From: Siphonodentalium dalli
Lineage: Eukaryota > Mollusca > Scaphopoda > Gadilida > Siphonodentaliidae
Reading direction: 5' to 3'
Assembly (NCBI GenBank): GCA_032622095.1
Contig: CP136062.1
Location: forward strand, 36,458,918 to 36,522,917
Length of the DNA stretch: 64,000 nucleotides
Within the stretch, counting starts at the first letter, position 1. Every line of letters begins with the position of its first letter. Below, in pieces: positions 29,768-43,331 of the stretch. A program made the position numbers and the translations under genes. A model generated the notes under the pieces. That model had not been told where the DNA came from and searched no databases. It was given only the letters and a program-made list of their open reading frames with translations.

Positions 29768-30597
29768 GCTTTATCTGTCTAGTAGACGGATAGAGGCGTG
29801 GTTTATCTGATGGGCTTTATATGTATAGTAGAGAGGGTAGGAGGTGGATAAATACATATACTTATTCATGAATTGGTAATCGTGTATTATTCATGCAAAT
29901 AAACATGATGCTGGTTACACGCCGAGATACTATGTGTTTACACTTGTTGGCGATTTCCAATTTGAACTAGGAATCACCATATATGGAGGTTGTAAACCAA
30001 ACTCGTTCATCGTGATTTGTATTGTAGTGAGTCTTTGTTGGTAGTAAATCAGTAATTCGGAAAAATAAATCGGCTTTTGGTGAAATTCCTTTGTTGATGT
30101 AACTGGATGATATGGTGACAATCGAATGGGATTATGTATCTTTGATACTTATTTAAAATTACGTTGCTATTAGCCACTTATTTCAAACAGAGACCCAGTA
30201 TTTCTGCCAGGATATCTGATGTAATAATGCCGCAGTGGAGAAATATTCCGTTTACAATTTGAAATGCACTACCACCTATTGACAAAACTAACTTAGTGCC
30301 TACTCTGAAATTTTAGATGACGGCCATCTTGATGACGTCATACATCCACCAGTCGCGACTCCTGTGTGTCTAACAATTATTTGTCTAATGCCTGGCATTT
30401 CAATAGCATTGTTGCTATATTTCTTCACAAAATGAACTCCTGAGCCAAAAACATTTACATAAGAGCGGCCGTGTGTGTGGTTGCTAATATAGTAACGTGT
30501 GTTTCAAATTGTACGTGCATGAGTCTCAATAACTCTTAATTATAGCAGTATGATATATCTTGACTGTATTGACACTTGTGACACACGGCTATTACAG
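29768..30597 (+). other. right part of the last intron, after the Polinton
   Basis: AT-rich intron with no gene recognised. The first ~80 bp hold two to three degenerate copies of a TTTATCTGTCTAGTAGA unit, which also flanks the left end, so the element landed in a small host tandem repeat. Confidence 0.6.
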
Positions 30598-30812
30598 ATA
30601 TATGGATCGACGGCAACCGGTGTGGCGGAAAATTCGATTTCTGCAGCAGACATGGTGGCCCACTACCGTGGATTCAGTGGGCGACTGGAAAGAGTCAGCC
30701 CAGTGGTAATGCCGACGAACTATATATGAAATTGAGTAGTATGAGCGGCTGGGAGTTTCATGACGTGAACAACGTGAGAAGTCCTAATATGTTCATCTGT
30801 CAGGTGTCATAG
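30598..30812 (+). CDS. terminal exon: C-terminal half of the C-type lectin domain
   Basis: The acceptor is GGCTATTACAG|AT. In phase 1 with the exon ending at 7928 it reads DIWIDGNRC, then PLPWIQWATGKSQPSGNADEL, then FHDVNN and MFICQVS with stop TAG at 30810-30812. This is the second half of a C-type lectin domain: the W.DG strand, W..G.P.G....L block, a WND-like FHD and the final IC. QPS sits where EPN or QPD sets sugar choice, and the third canonical Cys is not in its normal place, so glycan binding is uncertain. A possible ATTAAA poly(A) signal lies at 30976-30981. Confidence 0.85.
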
Positions 30813-32054
30813 ATGGTCTACATGATCGCTGTTTATATCCTGTAAGTGAAAAGAAGCAATGTAATCCGTGCAGCAAATAGAAAAAAAGCCGTGGTGACAA
30901 ATTAAGAGATATTGAATACAAATCGGAGAGTAATTAACAATGCAATTTTATTTGATGTATATTATCAATGTGTATATTAAATGTCTAAAAGTTTCTACTC
31001 CCAAAACGGAACCACATGATTAATTTATAAGCATATAAATTACGCTATCCGGCAATAATCCATAGTTTTCGAATTTAATGTTTTGCTTGACAAAGCGCCA
31101 ATAACACTGGGCAAATTACTTTAGATGGGTGTAGTCGAATCCGATTTATATTGTGATCGCGAACGAGTGAACACCGGACGTGAACCACGAATGACGATTC
31201 GCACATCTATTACAGGCCGAAAACATGTTCACGGTTTAGAATTTTCAAATCCCTCCGAATTCGGGGAGTGAAAATCCAAGCCCCAAATATGACGTGACGG
31301 TGTTCCCGGGCCAGTTTCGGTAATCATCGAATCAACAATCTGTTATTGGTGTTTTTCCCTGGTACCCGCGAACGCGGAAATACACATTCTGAATCTATAC
31401 TCGCGTTTTGGAGCACGTTTATTCCCTCACAAGTTCCCATGGTATGTTTTGCAGGCATGTCTTCGAAGACAACGATGCGTATGGTGCCAGAATATGAACG
31501 GAATTATGTGCCTGCAACCGACATTTGCTGATAAATAGCATGCAATGATCCCGCAAGAATAATTCATATAGTTAGCTGTAGGCACATACCAGTAGCACAG
31601 TTACATGTGGAACTACATCTATTGTACTTCTCAAGTCGTTAGGTTTCGTAAAGATGCATTTTATGAGCAGATTTCCGTTCATTTTCTGACATTATGGTTT
31701 TCTAATAATAAATGCCTGTAAAACATACCGTGCAAACAGAGCGAGTGTGTGAACGTACCCTTAAATATAAGGCCGATATCAAAGGGATCTGCAAACTAAT
31801 TCCGCACACAGGGCTGAAAATAAAAATGCCACCCAACCAGGGAACCACCACCCTCCTACGCGCAAAACAAAATATTTTTTCCTCCAACAAATTTGGGACC
31901 CACCCCTTTTTCCAGGATGTGTACACTTATAGATGTGTTTTTAATAATATATTGACAAATTAAACTATTTAGTTATCGCCCGTAATGCTGACTAATATAT
32001 ATCTTTCCTGTTGTACACTTCTTGAGTATATCTGGCTCCAGATCACTAATGGCA
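30813..32054 (+). other. 3' flank of the lectin gene, no further gene seen
   Basis: Likely 3' UTR followed by intergenic DNA. No open frame with a recognisable domain and no RNA gene was found. Confidence 0.5.
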
Positions 32055-32860
32055 CACTCTTATAACTAATGTGTAGGTATTCTACACACAATGTGTAGCC
32101 CTGCTACACAATCATTATTCATTTTTGATCTTAAACATATTTGTGTAGTATATGTGTAGTTTTATGTACTTACACAAATTGTGTAACAATTTCTACACAA
32201 TAAATGGGTCAATTTCTACACATTTATACACACTGGTGTGCATAAAATCAACACATATGCCTTACACATTTTGTGTAAATTCTTCCACATATATATCGTA
32301 GACAAGAATGTAGGTTCAGTTTTCCGAACTGTGGGTATATAGTATTGATGACAGATGGAGATTTATATGTTAAAACTTTCATGGCGTACGATGGTACGTA
32401 ATATTTTGCTCTGTCATGTGTGAGTTCTCGTTTTAAATGAACAAACCAGGGTCGTGGCGTGGTTGCACAATATTAGTATCACGTATTACAACAATCATAT
32501 AAACATGTGTAAGAGCAGTATTCTTCATGAAAGTTTTAACAAATAAATCCTTATATAGCATTAATACTATACCCACAAGTCGGAATTCTGAACTTACATT
32601 CCTTGTCTATGATCGCTGTAGATTGTATTCCAAAAAATATACTCAAACAATATGGCCGTCATGTAGCAGACTATGAAACTGAAGGCACGCAATGCGCATG
32701 CTCTACGTTCTTACACAATTGTGTGTAATACAATATACACATTATGTGTAGAACGGAACTTGGTCAATGTATTGGTATGTAAAACTACACATTGCTATGT
32801 GTATTAACCGGGTTGACACATTTGATGTGTAACCGTTTCTACACATTAGTTATAAGAGTG
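32055..32860. mobile_element. large fold-back element, about 0.8 kb
   Basis: Perfect 22-bp terminal inverted repeats (CACTCTTATAACTAATGTGTAG at the left and its reverse complement at the right). Inner inverted repeats are visible too: AAGAATGTAGGTTCAG...GGGTATATAGTATT near 32303 pairs with AATACTATACCCACA...CTGAACTTACATTCCTTG near 32565. Several TGTGTAG/CTACACA motifs lie inside the ends. There is no coding capacity. The target duplication is unclear. Class not recognised. Confidence 0.75.
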
Positions 32861-34129
32861 CATTAGTAGTTGAACATCATATGCACTGATCTGCATAAAT
32901 TGGGTTTTATTGAATGAAGCACATCTAGTTATCTCAGGACAACTGATATCATGTTTATTATATATTAACAGGATAATTTTATATATTATAATGATATATT
33001 TTTTGCTATATATTTCTCCAGCCAATAATAAATTATTCCCTCAAATGTATTGACCTTGGTTTTATATATCGACCTGAGACCTCGGTTTGATCTATGGGAA
33101 ATTAAAGCACCATAGTATTGCAACATACATGTTCACCCTCTACATGTACCAACATATTGTTATTTATGATACTGGACAATAGAACAGCCTCAGTGTTTGT
33201 CTATAATTATGAAAAAATTGCAAGCACCGGAAAAACAATTATAGGCTCCCGACCACCCACATACCCCGGCTCTGTGTACGGAATTTTGTGTCAGACCCTC
33301 CTGCCGAGATGCGGCGATTTTTGACAAAATCTTATTATTTCAAAATCGATTTTCCCGTTGCTTGCCTATACAGTTTGATGGTATATGTGGTTACTGTGAC
33401 AAACGATTTATCAATCATCAATCAGTTGGAACTAATAAGTCACATTTGTATACGCTTAAGGCACAGTAATCAGGCACCAATAATGCAGTTTATACATTCA
33501 ATGATATAATAGCAATGTATACATTCCATGATATCATATCTGGAGATCTTGAGAGGAAACTTGATATTTCTTGATTCAAGAATTGGCACAATTATTTTCA
33601 TTGAAAATGACAACTTTCGCAAGTAACATTCTCTGCTTGATATTGTTTTCTGTTATGACTGTTAATCAATGAAGTATGGGCCTTAACGGTCCATAATCCA
33701 ATCCCAGATGACCACAATACCCACATCATGTATCCTATCCCAAGTTTATTTACCACTGGTTGAGTGGACTCGACAGTATACTCACGTTTTCGTTGATTAG
33801 ACCGACAAATATATGGCTTCTCCATTCTCCATAGTAATATAAATGTGTGTGGTGTCATATGAAGTAATTAGAACTTTAAATCAGCACGAATCTAATGAAG
33901 ATCCCTGTTAGAGCGAAGACAATAACTTATTTTATGAGTTGCTTGTTTTACTTGACATTATTCATTTTCGAGCATTCTTTCTACATGAAGAGCTAAAACA
34001 AAATATTATGATGTAGGGTCTCAAATGTAAAGAGTGTTCATTCCAGAGAATTTTATTGAAAATATATTATGGAGTTGTGCATAACATGCGCCTATGGGTC
34101 TTAATGACCATTGTCTTTGGACCATGTGG
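32861..34129. other. no gene or clear repeat recognised
   Basis: AT-rich non-coding sequence. Open stretches here are short and show no known domain. Confidence 0.5.
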
Positions 34130-34620
34130 TATGTGTTATATATATTTTTTTTCATATTGTTATTATAAATAAATATTATTAGACACAGTTATTCGACTGA
34201 GTTCAGACCATGTGTTGTGTATGAGTTCAGAAAACATGTGAGAGAATGGAATGGGTGTGTTTGATAAATAGATATTCTTCATATTGTTATTATAAGTATA
34301 TATTATTATAGTTATTCGACTGACTTCGGATCATGCGTTGTGTGCGAGTTCAGAAAACATGTGAACGAATGGAATGAGTGTGTTTGATAAATATATATTC
34401 TGCATAGTGTTATAATAATTCGACTGACTCCATACGACGTGTTGTGTGTGCATTCAGAAAACATGTGAGAGGAATGAGCGTGTTTGATAGATATTTAAGT
34501 TCAGAGAGACGTTCAAAGCACGTGAGAGAATGAAAGGCGGTGTTTGATAAATTGAAATTTTCAATATTGTTACTGTATGTCATATATTATTCTAATAATA
34601 GTTTTTATTAAATAAAGGTG
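34130..34620 (+). repeat. tandem repeat, about 120 bp units
   Basis: Three to four degenerate units contain TTATTCGACTGA, then TGTGTGCGAGTTCAGAAAACA, then TGAGTGTGTTTGATAAATA. They become shorter and less alike towards the right end. Confidence 0.7.
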
Positions 34621-36455
34621 AATACCCATGTGCTGAACTCCGTAGTCCTGAGTTATTTATCCAGGTTGGACAGGGGCATGTCGACATGGGTTTTTGGTTT
34701 TATTCCCCTCCCAAACTTCGGTCAATATCAAAACTAGGTTGAGATTTCCCTATACCAACCAAGATTTAGCTTTAAAGTGTGTTTTTTTAATAATAACATT
34801 GAAATATTTTACTATATATTTATTGCGGAATTGTAACCCTCTGAATGCACATCGGGTTTCAATACTTGGTCCACAAGAGGGTGGAGTTTAAAAATGAGCA
34901 CCCACAAATAAATCCTTCTGATACCATCCCTGTGTGATGATACCAACCGATCTCCAAACATATCTCACTTCCGACAAAACGGTAACGGCTCGAATTGACA
35001 ATTCCATGTCTTATATTTAAATCATGATGCGAACGTGGTGTTTTAAAGTTGGAATGTCGGGTTTCCTCAAAATACTCATCCCAAACTTGGAAATGGCATG
35101 TCCTGGTAAATTAGTTGGAATAACCTGACAAAATAGGTTGAAATTAATTTAATTCTGTGATTTTGGGACCACGATTTTTGTTTTATTTGATACCAAAATT
35201 ATATTCTTTTCCTAATTTCGGTCAAATGTTTCAACTCAAATGGTAGTGAATTGAAACATTTCGAACCATTTTTAGGGGATATTAGGCGGGGATTTCCAAC
35301 AACTTAAAATAACGAGGTACTTGTTGGAAATTGTCAATTCATTGAGGAGGGGTGACATGTGGTAATTTCGCGGACTTAGGAATTTGCAAATAAGTTGAAA
35401 ACTTAGAAAGATTTTAACTAACTATCGCCGTGATTGAAGTTATTGAAAATTATTGTCAAGAATGTGTATTGGTCACAACAGAGGGGGGTTCACCCGGATG
35501 GGTGGGTGGGATGGTATCTGAGTTCCGACCGCAGATTTTTCCAATGCCATGTGTTTTTTCCAAATCCATGTTTAAAGACAAATTATGACAAACAAACCGA
35601 TTTGAAATGTTAAGGATTAATAAAATGGACCAAAATAGAGCACTAATAAAGAGCAGGGGTCCCAGTTTAAATATTTACACCATATGTTTTCTTTCATAAC
35701 ACGTTATGGTATGGTGGGTCTCGCTTCTTATGAGGAAAAAATATTACGTTGAAAAAAGCAATTCCATCAGATATCACGGGTTTTCATCGCTGATATTAAC
35801 TTTCCGTCATGTGATGCCAACGTCAGCTCATTTAATTCTCCTTGATCATCTAGCCATGGATAGTCACCATGCTGTTATTTTATGATATCGCTGGTACTTT
35901 GTATTAAACTTTACGAGACATTTAAAACATTTCATACCATTTGTCTGCCATATCCTGATATTATCACCGTTTTTCATCAAATAGTATGCCTTGGATGGGT
36001 GGGTGTTCGAGATCAGATAGGACAAAAACTTGCGTCCCCCGGGTGGTGGGTCCCAAAAAATAAAAGCCAAACATTTCAACCTTGTTTACTGGAGTTTTTC
36101 CCCAGGCCTATCTGGTCACAAAAACAAATTTTCCAGTCAATTTAATCGGATATTTCCTTATTTTGTACCACAATTTTTCGTTTTGTCTTAATATAATTTT
36201 GAGAGTTTTTTATGTTATATTGGATATCCAGTCCAGAAATAATGTATTCCCAAATGATCAAGTGGTGATTTCATGACTAGCTCCGACCTCAATTCATTTC
36301 AGAAACACAGAACCAAAGACAAAGTTCCCATTGCAAAAATACTATCATTTCTTATTTATGCTTGTCGACCACGCCAATTGATGATCCACACCAATCGATA
36401 ACAAATTGCGCGTATAAATTATAGCACGAAAATCTGACTCAATCCATTTAAACAT
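34621..36455. other. no gene recognised
   Basis: Non-coding sequence with old repeat-like text (for example TTGGAAATTGTCAATTCATT near 35320) related in style to family R3, but no boundaries could be drawn. Confidence 0.45.
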
Positions 36456-36971
36456 ACGGGCGGCGTTGGCGGTGGGTATGCTGTTAAAATATTCAACTCC
36501 GTCAAAAACCGCCATAAACAGAAAGGATAGTAAAATATAGACAGGTCTTGTTTTTACACCAATCACCAATATGGCATAAACAGTATGTTAATGTCTATCC
36601 CCCCCTTTGTTATGTAAACAAAAGCAAAAAAACGTTACGTTTCCTGGCTTCTGTTTAGACCCGGATATAGTAAACATAAAGAGCGTTTTTTGTTACTGTT
36701 TTCCTGATATGGAAATAATAAACAGCGTTTATAGCATTTGTGTGTGATTAATCAATATAATTGCGCTGTTATGAAAACAGAAGCACAACTTCTGTAACAC
36801 AAACAGGCTCTTGTTTGCGTACACCATCGTACGTCTTGGCTACGATATACTTTTTACGCGCTGATTATGTTTGGCATATGAACAAAACTGTACATATTTT
36901 AATACTCCTTCTGTTGATGGCGATTTGAACAAATATGAATATTTCTGCAACGAGCGCCGTCCGTGCATTTA
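36456..36971 (+). repeat. dispersed repeat R1, copy 2
   Basis: Direct copy of 3326-3838, with scattered substitutions and small indels. See that entry. Confidence 0.75.
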
Positions 36972-37429
36972 ACGGTAGTATTCTATCAAACACTGCGATA
37001 ATACATCTCCACTATGAAGCCGATTAAACGCACGAATGATTTACAATCAAATTACTAATCTGCATCGTTACTACGAAACCATAAATCTGTATTCTCGTCT
37101 CAGGTTCAAGTCAAGGTTTTACAACAATATCAGGGGTCAATACTATGAAGCGTTTTCTTTGTAAGAATCTACAATTGTTTGTAAGGAATAACAATTTATC
37201 ATTCCGCTAATACTATGAACCTACGATTACAAACATAAATCACAAATAGAACGGGTTCTTTGTATTTACAAATATCTCCCAATCACAAAGAATGTTCGAG
37301 TAATATGAAAGTTAATTGAAAGTTATAACTTTAAGGAACGTGATTAGAAGGTCTTCGTAGTGTGTGTCCAACATAATTTTTCAGTTTTCGCACCCTTAAC
37401 CCGGGTAATATACCCATCTATGATACGCA

Positions 37430-38710
37430 GGGACGTGGGGACAAGGGGTCGATTCACCCCCTTGTGAAAATGTTTTGTCAGCTGGAAATCTCAAGTACAA
37501 CCCACAGGAACGTCGCGACAAGGGGGTTGGGTTATGTTTCGCGCCCCAAACATTTTACCAACACGTTCAACAGTTGGAAATTTGATACCTGAAACAACTT
37601 GAATTGGAAATTTTACAACAACAATAGGTTGAACTTGTTCTCTTATTTTGTTTTTCCAACAATTTATTAGAGGGTATGTGTTTGTTTTAGACCAACATTT
37701 GCATATTTACCTCCTTTGGTCAAAAGTTTGGATTGAAATGGCCTATATTTAGAAATTGACAAATCTTAGGGGGTGTCAGCTTGGATGTGAGGTAGCAGTA
37801 TGTGTTCCTTGTAACTACTAAAATTACCCAATTTATTGAAAGTTACAACGTTAAGGAACTTGTCTAGAATGTCTATATAGGGTGTCAAACATAAATTGTC
37901 GATTTTCACACCCTTAAACCGGACCATATAACCATCTGATTTGCAGGGATGTAACGCCCCCCCCCCCCTTATGGAAATGTTTTATCAATGCAAATCTCAT
38001 AAGCAGGGACATGACGATAGCGGTCTTGGGAACACGATGCCTGTCACATAACAGCTGTTCACAATAGGAATCGTATGAGTCACAACGTCTCTGACAAACG
38101 TTCGTGATTGATATAAATAGTGAGTGATATCTTTGAGTTTCGATCGTCAACGCGAATGCATTTGGTCACGGTAAAGGACACGACTACGAAGATGCAAGCA
38201 CAGTTTTCACAAATGACTACAGCATAAATGCAGTGACGTGGTAAGATTGTCTCTTCGGTGCGCCAACGTCGATATCCAACTGTATCCCCACCCCTCAATC
38301 AGAAACTTCTATTTCTGTGAAATGTAATTGTTTACCCAGGTTGGCTTCTGATTTTCCAGCTGTAACATTAAGTTGTCCACCCCCACCCCCTTGGGTTGGA
38401 CATTTTGGCTAAATATGACTAACTTAGTCTTAGACACAAACATTTTGAGTAACTTTGGTCAAGTATTGGAATTATTTGCACATAATTCCGCAACTTACAT
38501 TTTCGCCTTCCCAGTGACTAAGAAAAGTTATGACTAAATCCTGGCCATTTTGACTAATTAGTCGTTTTTAATCCCCATTTCTTAGTCGTTATGACTAGCA
38601 TTACCATAGTAATTTTGACTAATGTTATGCCTCAGTCATGTTGGCTGAACTAAGTTAGTCATCCCGGGGAAAAACTTTGACTAACATATGTTAGTCATAT
38701 TGACTAACGT
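37430..38710 (+). repeat. dispersed repeat R3, copy 1
   Basis: Contains CAACAGTTGGAAAT, then GACCAACATTTGCATATTTA, then a block rich in TGACTAA/TTAGTCA motifs ending AACTAAGTTAGTCATC. The same order occurs in a shorter form at 54830-55230. There is an insertion-like stretch between the parts (about 37740-38350). No coding capacity was seen. Confidence 0.6.
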
Positions 38711-39819
38711 TTGTTATCAGCGTAGAACAATTAAAATACTCTCCTCTTGATATACGATTCCATCGCTATGTGGAATTTATAGGCATATTTTTTTATTCAA
38801 AGGGTGCATATTGAAATTATAGGATGAACACCCCATCACCAAACGGAGCCCATATAGCCACGTCCCTATCTCGATACATTATAAGATATCGGAGCAGTTT
38901 GAAATTATAAAATGACCACCCCTCCTATAACAGAGCCTTAGCACGTCCCTGCTTTGATACTGTTATGGGCACCCCCTGCTGAAATGGAGCCATGTTCCTG
39001 CCTCGATGTGTTATGATAAGAGTATCGGATCAGTTTGAAATCATAGGATGGGCACAATATATATAATGTTATACCATCAAAATAATATTTTGTTTTCACA
39101 AATTGAATGGTTGTAATTTGTGAAAACAATGATACCAAATTGGTTGTAGTACTCGATATTACACTGACTTGTACTTACATACACACTCTACAAACGAACA
39201 GTTTATTAGTTAACTTTGCGCAGACAAGTGGTCATCAACTTAGCAAACCGTGTACCGATTGGATAGCTCTGATAAGCGATCACCTCTCAACTTATGATTG
39301 GTTAATTCTTTTGTAACTTTGGCTTGCCGTGATTCAATATATTGTGAATCACTCACCGGTAACGGTTTGCCCGTAAGAAATCTACAATAATCAGCAGTAG
39401 ATCTTTGTGAAATTTGCGAGATTTTGTTAGCTCATCGTTTCATAGTACCGGCGATATCACTAATCACACAATAATAGCACGCATTGTAACTTTGCCATAG
39501 AAATTGTTGTCAGTTATTTTAGCTCAAAATACATGTTCGTCAAATTTTAACTGGTATTCAGATAACAATGATAATGGGTGAATGGGAGCAGAGTGGTGAG
39601 TTAGTTTTTTCTACGTTTTAGGGGTTTCACCCCTCGCCCAGTCTGAGTTATTACAATAATACGGCTAAATTTTCCCTGTACTACGAAACCACTGTGATAG
39701 TTAACACAAATTTGTAATTACAAATTAATAAATACTATTTGTATTTACAGGTATAAAATTGTTCATAGTATTGACACCAGACCAGGAGGGGCCGGGTCTC
39801 GGTTTAAGAATATTACCTA
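38711..39819. other. no gene recognised
   Basis: AT-rich sequence. Two similar short segments near 38840-38920 and 38975-39060 (TATCGGAGCAGTTTGAAATTAT type) suggest an old duplication. Confidence 0.45.
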
Positions 39820-41900
39820 CTAGCAGGGTTACCCGGCGTTGCCCAGGTTAAAGTGATGTGAAACCCTCTGTGGGTGTTTGGTGGGAATAGAGAATACTCT
39901 TGGTCTCAAAGTGGTACACGTATTCACATAAATTGTATATCCAAATGGCATCACAAAACATGATTCGTACACATGGAATAATAATAAGTAGTGGCTCACC
40001 TTGTCAGGTCGGAACGATTATCATTTTGTTTATCGCGTTTAATCCGTCCCACCAATAAAGAAGTATTTATTTATTTACAACTGCGTATACGTCAGACGTT
40101 ATAGCATGAAACATGAACATCATAAACACATGCATAGCATCTACATGTGCCCGACACAGCGATATTTTTAGTTCTAAAAAATGAAAAAAATCCTCTGTAT
40201 CTGGCAGATATACCCTTGTCAGATGTCAATATTGGAGGATCCTGAAAAGTCATGTGCTACGGACTGCGTTTTCCTTGATCTCAGAAGTAACCATATTTGA
40301 CTGCACAATGTGACCACTATTTTTGAACAGGCCTGCTCTACATTTCCATATCTCTTGGCAATTGTAACTTTTTTTGTGGAAACTATATTGAATGGGACAG
40401 ACTCAATCGTGTTATAATATATACATGAGCCATTATAATATGCAATCCTCTGACGATTCAAGGTCCCTCAGTTTGAATGAATATATGTATCTCTTAATAG
40501 ATTGATATAAATATACTTTTAATGCTTTCTTCTATGTATCTGTGTTGCTAGATCATTATAGGAAAGCCCTGATTTCCATCCCCATATAAATATGACAGTT
40601 GAGAAGATATAATTGTTCAAGTGACTTAATTCGGTCAACATTTGTCGAGATTGTGAAATTGGAATGCCAAAAACTCCTTAGAACGACATGGAGATGGCCT
40701 GGTAGATGACTATATATAACTTTGCTGGATATCGGCGAATTGAACAATCTTATAAATGCTAGTGAATCTCCCCTCGCCATCCATGATCTAAACGACCCCA
40801 AATGTGATTAAATTCATCATATCATCAGAGAAAAACGTGCATATATTTGGTATAATCAGTGATAAATATATTTGAATCAACTTTGGTGCAACTCCCCTCA
40901 TGCATGACTTGAACCGTGCCACTTTTGTCATATTTAAACCACGTCTATTACTCATGCATGCATTATATAATGGAGATGATTATATATCAGTTTGGTGGTA
41001 ATCGGCCATGAAACAAATTCTTATCATAGTTATTACCCCCCCCCCCCATCTCTCACATAAACGGCACAAATTTCGCGTCTTTAAATCACACGTTTATATT
41101 CCTCGTATCACGGAGAAGAATAATATATCAATTTGGTCGAAATCTGTGATAAAAATAGCCCTTCCCCAACAGCAACAACGTCACTTTAGAAAATTTTAAC
41201 ACGCACTATTATCTTACTCGTAAAAAGTTACCCTGTTAGACCGCCTTGGTGCCATCTCGATTGTACCCTTAAAGTTATATATAGAACACAGACAGATATT
41301 CGGACATATTTGATTCATTGTATCATTTGAGAAGAACGTGTATGAGTTTAATGGTAATTGGCACTAAACATATTTTTATAAGTTTTTGGTGACCCTCCCG
41401 TCCATATTTCGGACTCAAGCGGCGCCACTTTTGACATCATTAAACCACATACTTAGACTCATTATAGAGATGAATATGTATACAATTTATAAAAGTTGGC
41501 GAGTATACAAATTCGTATCAAATTTAGGGCCACCATTGCATATCTCTCACACAAAAGGCACCAATTTGGCACATTTAAACCACACTATTAGATTATTCGT
41601 ACGGAGATGAATATGTATCACTCAGGTGGAAATCGGCGCTAAACATATTGTTTATCAATGTTTGTGTCCCTCTCACACTCTAGGCACCCCTGACTCGAAT
41701 GACCCCAATTTTGACATCTTTAAGCCACATAATTAGACTCCTGATATCATGGAGATTATTATTTGTAAGTTTGGTGCTAATCCGCGACTAAACAATTTTT
41801 TATCAAATTTAGTGCCCACCCCACCTCTCACAAAAACAGCACCAATATGACGTCTTTAAAATCACACGATTAGATTCCACAAGCTCAAACAGACTATATC
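39820..41900 (-). mobile_element. Helitron-like element with internal tandem repeats (5' end not fixed)
   Basis: The left edge is CTAGCAGGGTTACCCGGCGT. On the - strand this gives a GC-rich hairpin a few bases before a terminal CTAG, with T next to it: a Helitron 3' end. From about 40560 to 41890 there are roughly seven degenerate units of 140-220 bp sharing TTTGGTG(G/C)(A/T)AATC(G/C)GC, CTCTCACA.AAA.GCACCAAT and TTTAAACCACA. Non-autonomous Helitrons of marine invertebrates often carry such arrays. The other end could not be placed, so the right limit is approximate. Confidence 0.5.
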
Positions 41901-43188
41901 AGACAGGAGATCGTGCCTAATTGAAGTGACTATAATCTGTTGATAAACTCGTCATAAGACCAGTTGTCAACTGTTACGCACAAGTAGCGGCTTAATTTAA
42001 TACTGATTACAGTATGACATGTTTCATACCGGATGTCACTCTGTCCAGCAAAGCCGAGGACTGAAGTCTGCCTTTCAGTTGACATGGCATGGCCAAATTT
42101 GGGCTAAATCGAACGTATGGATAAATGTTTATAAATGGCCGAAAGTCATAAAAACAGACATTCAGAGAGACATGATTTACATAGATACTAGCCACCAACC
42201 TGCAGTGCCCAGTGGCTGACATTGGTATCCCGATATATTCAGCCTGTATGGGTCACATATCTCACCGCGACCACACGGATTACCATAGCATTGGTGTGTT
42301 GGTTTCTGTGAAGAGAGGCGAATTAGCCGGTATATACATAGAGGATATGAAATGAGTGTTTCTTTCATATGATATTTATGAAACGAGTCTAAGAAATTTT
42401 AGTTTTCTCGAGCCTCCGGTGATAGAAAACTGAAAATTCGCGACGAGTTTCATAAATATCATATGAGAGAAACACGAATTACATATTCTAGTTATCATAT
42501 GACACCTATAAATTGATTATGATGTCCAAAACGCACACAAATCACTAAATAGCTATATGACATCGGCAGCAAAAGGTTAATGTGACGTCACTGCGTTGCA
42601 CCGGAAGCCCAATTACACCTGGTGAACTAGCAGAAATAATATGCACGCGAAGATATAGTGTGCTATTCTGTTCTCAGTTTGTGACATTATAGCGTATGTT
42701 TATTAGATAAATACCAATTACATATTCTATTTATCGTATAACAATGTCCAAAACTATATATTTCAAGATTATAATTGCGAGAATTTCGGCATCGCGTTGA
42801 TTGACGCGCACGAATTTGACCTGAATTTAGTTAGAGATGCGGCTCGGCTCAAGCTGCCATTCACCCAATCAGAACACACTTTTTGTCACCAAACCAATCA
42901 AATTATCGGAAGGTGATATGAACTAGTAGTTCATATGAGATTGATTTATGACATACTTTCCAACGTAAATAATGATTGAGTCATATGATAAATAATTTTA
43001 CGGGATTTTGGTACATACCAATTTGAGCATGTAAATGTCTCTTGCAAGTTGACTATTTTTCCAGCATGCACATGTACGTGTAGATATGTGAATGGCAAAC
43101 TATATAGAAGCCAACTGTTCACATTATCGAATATGTTCCTACATTCAGTCAAGTTTTACTGAAACATAGCCATATTTACGTATAATAG
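41901..43188. other. non-coding sequence with one long hairpin
   Basis: Apart from the hairpin at 42356-42475 no gene or repeat was recognised. Confidence 0.45.
42356..42475. repeat. long hairpin (fold-back element)
   Basis: Arms pair GTGTTTCTTTCATATGATAT...GAAACGAGTC with GACGAGTTTC...ATATCATATGAGAGAAACAC. The loop centres on CTCGAGCCTCCGG. No coding capacity. Confidence 0.75.
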
Positions 43189-43331
43189 CGAACCAAAGCC
43201 GGACGCTTTGTGTCGTTTGTGACGTCACCAATTATTATCTAATATATACCAAGCTGCTGTTTTGAATTTGTGCAAGCACCTTTGTCACACAGTAGATCGG
43301 TGGGCTTAAGGCACCAATGTCGTAATCGGAT
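43189..43331 (-). repeat. dispersed repeat R2, copy 2 (inverted)
   Basis: Reverse-complement copy of 10410-10566, sharing AAAGCCGGACGCTTTGTGTC, TGACGTCACCAATT and CGGTGGGCTTAA. Confidence 0.7.
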
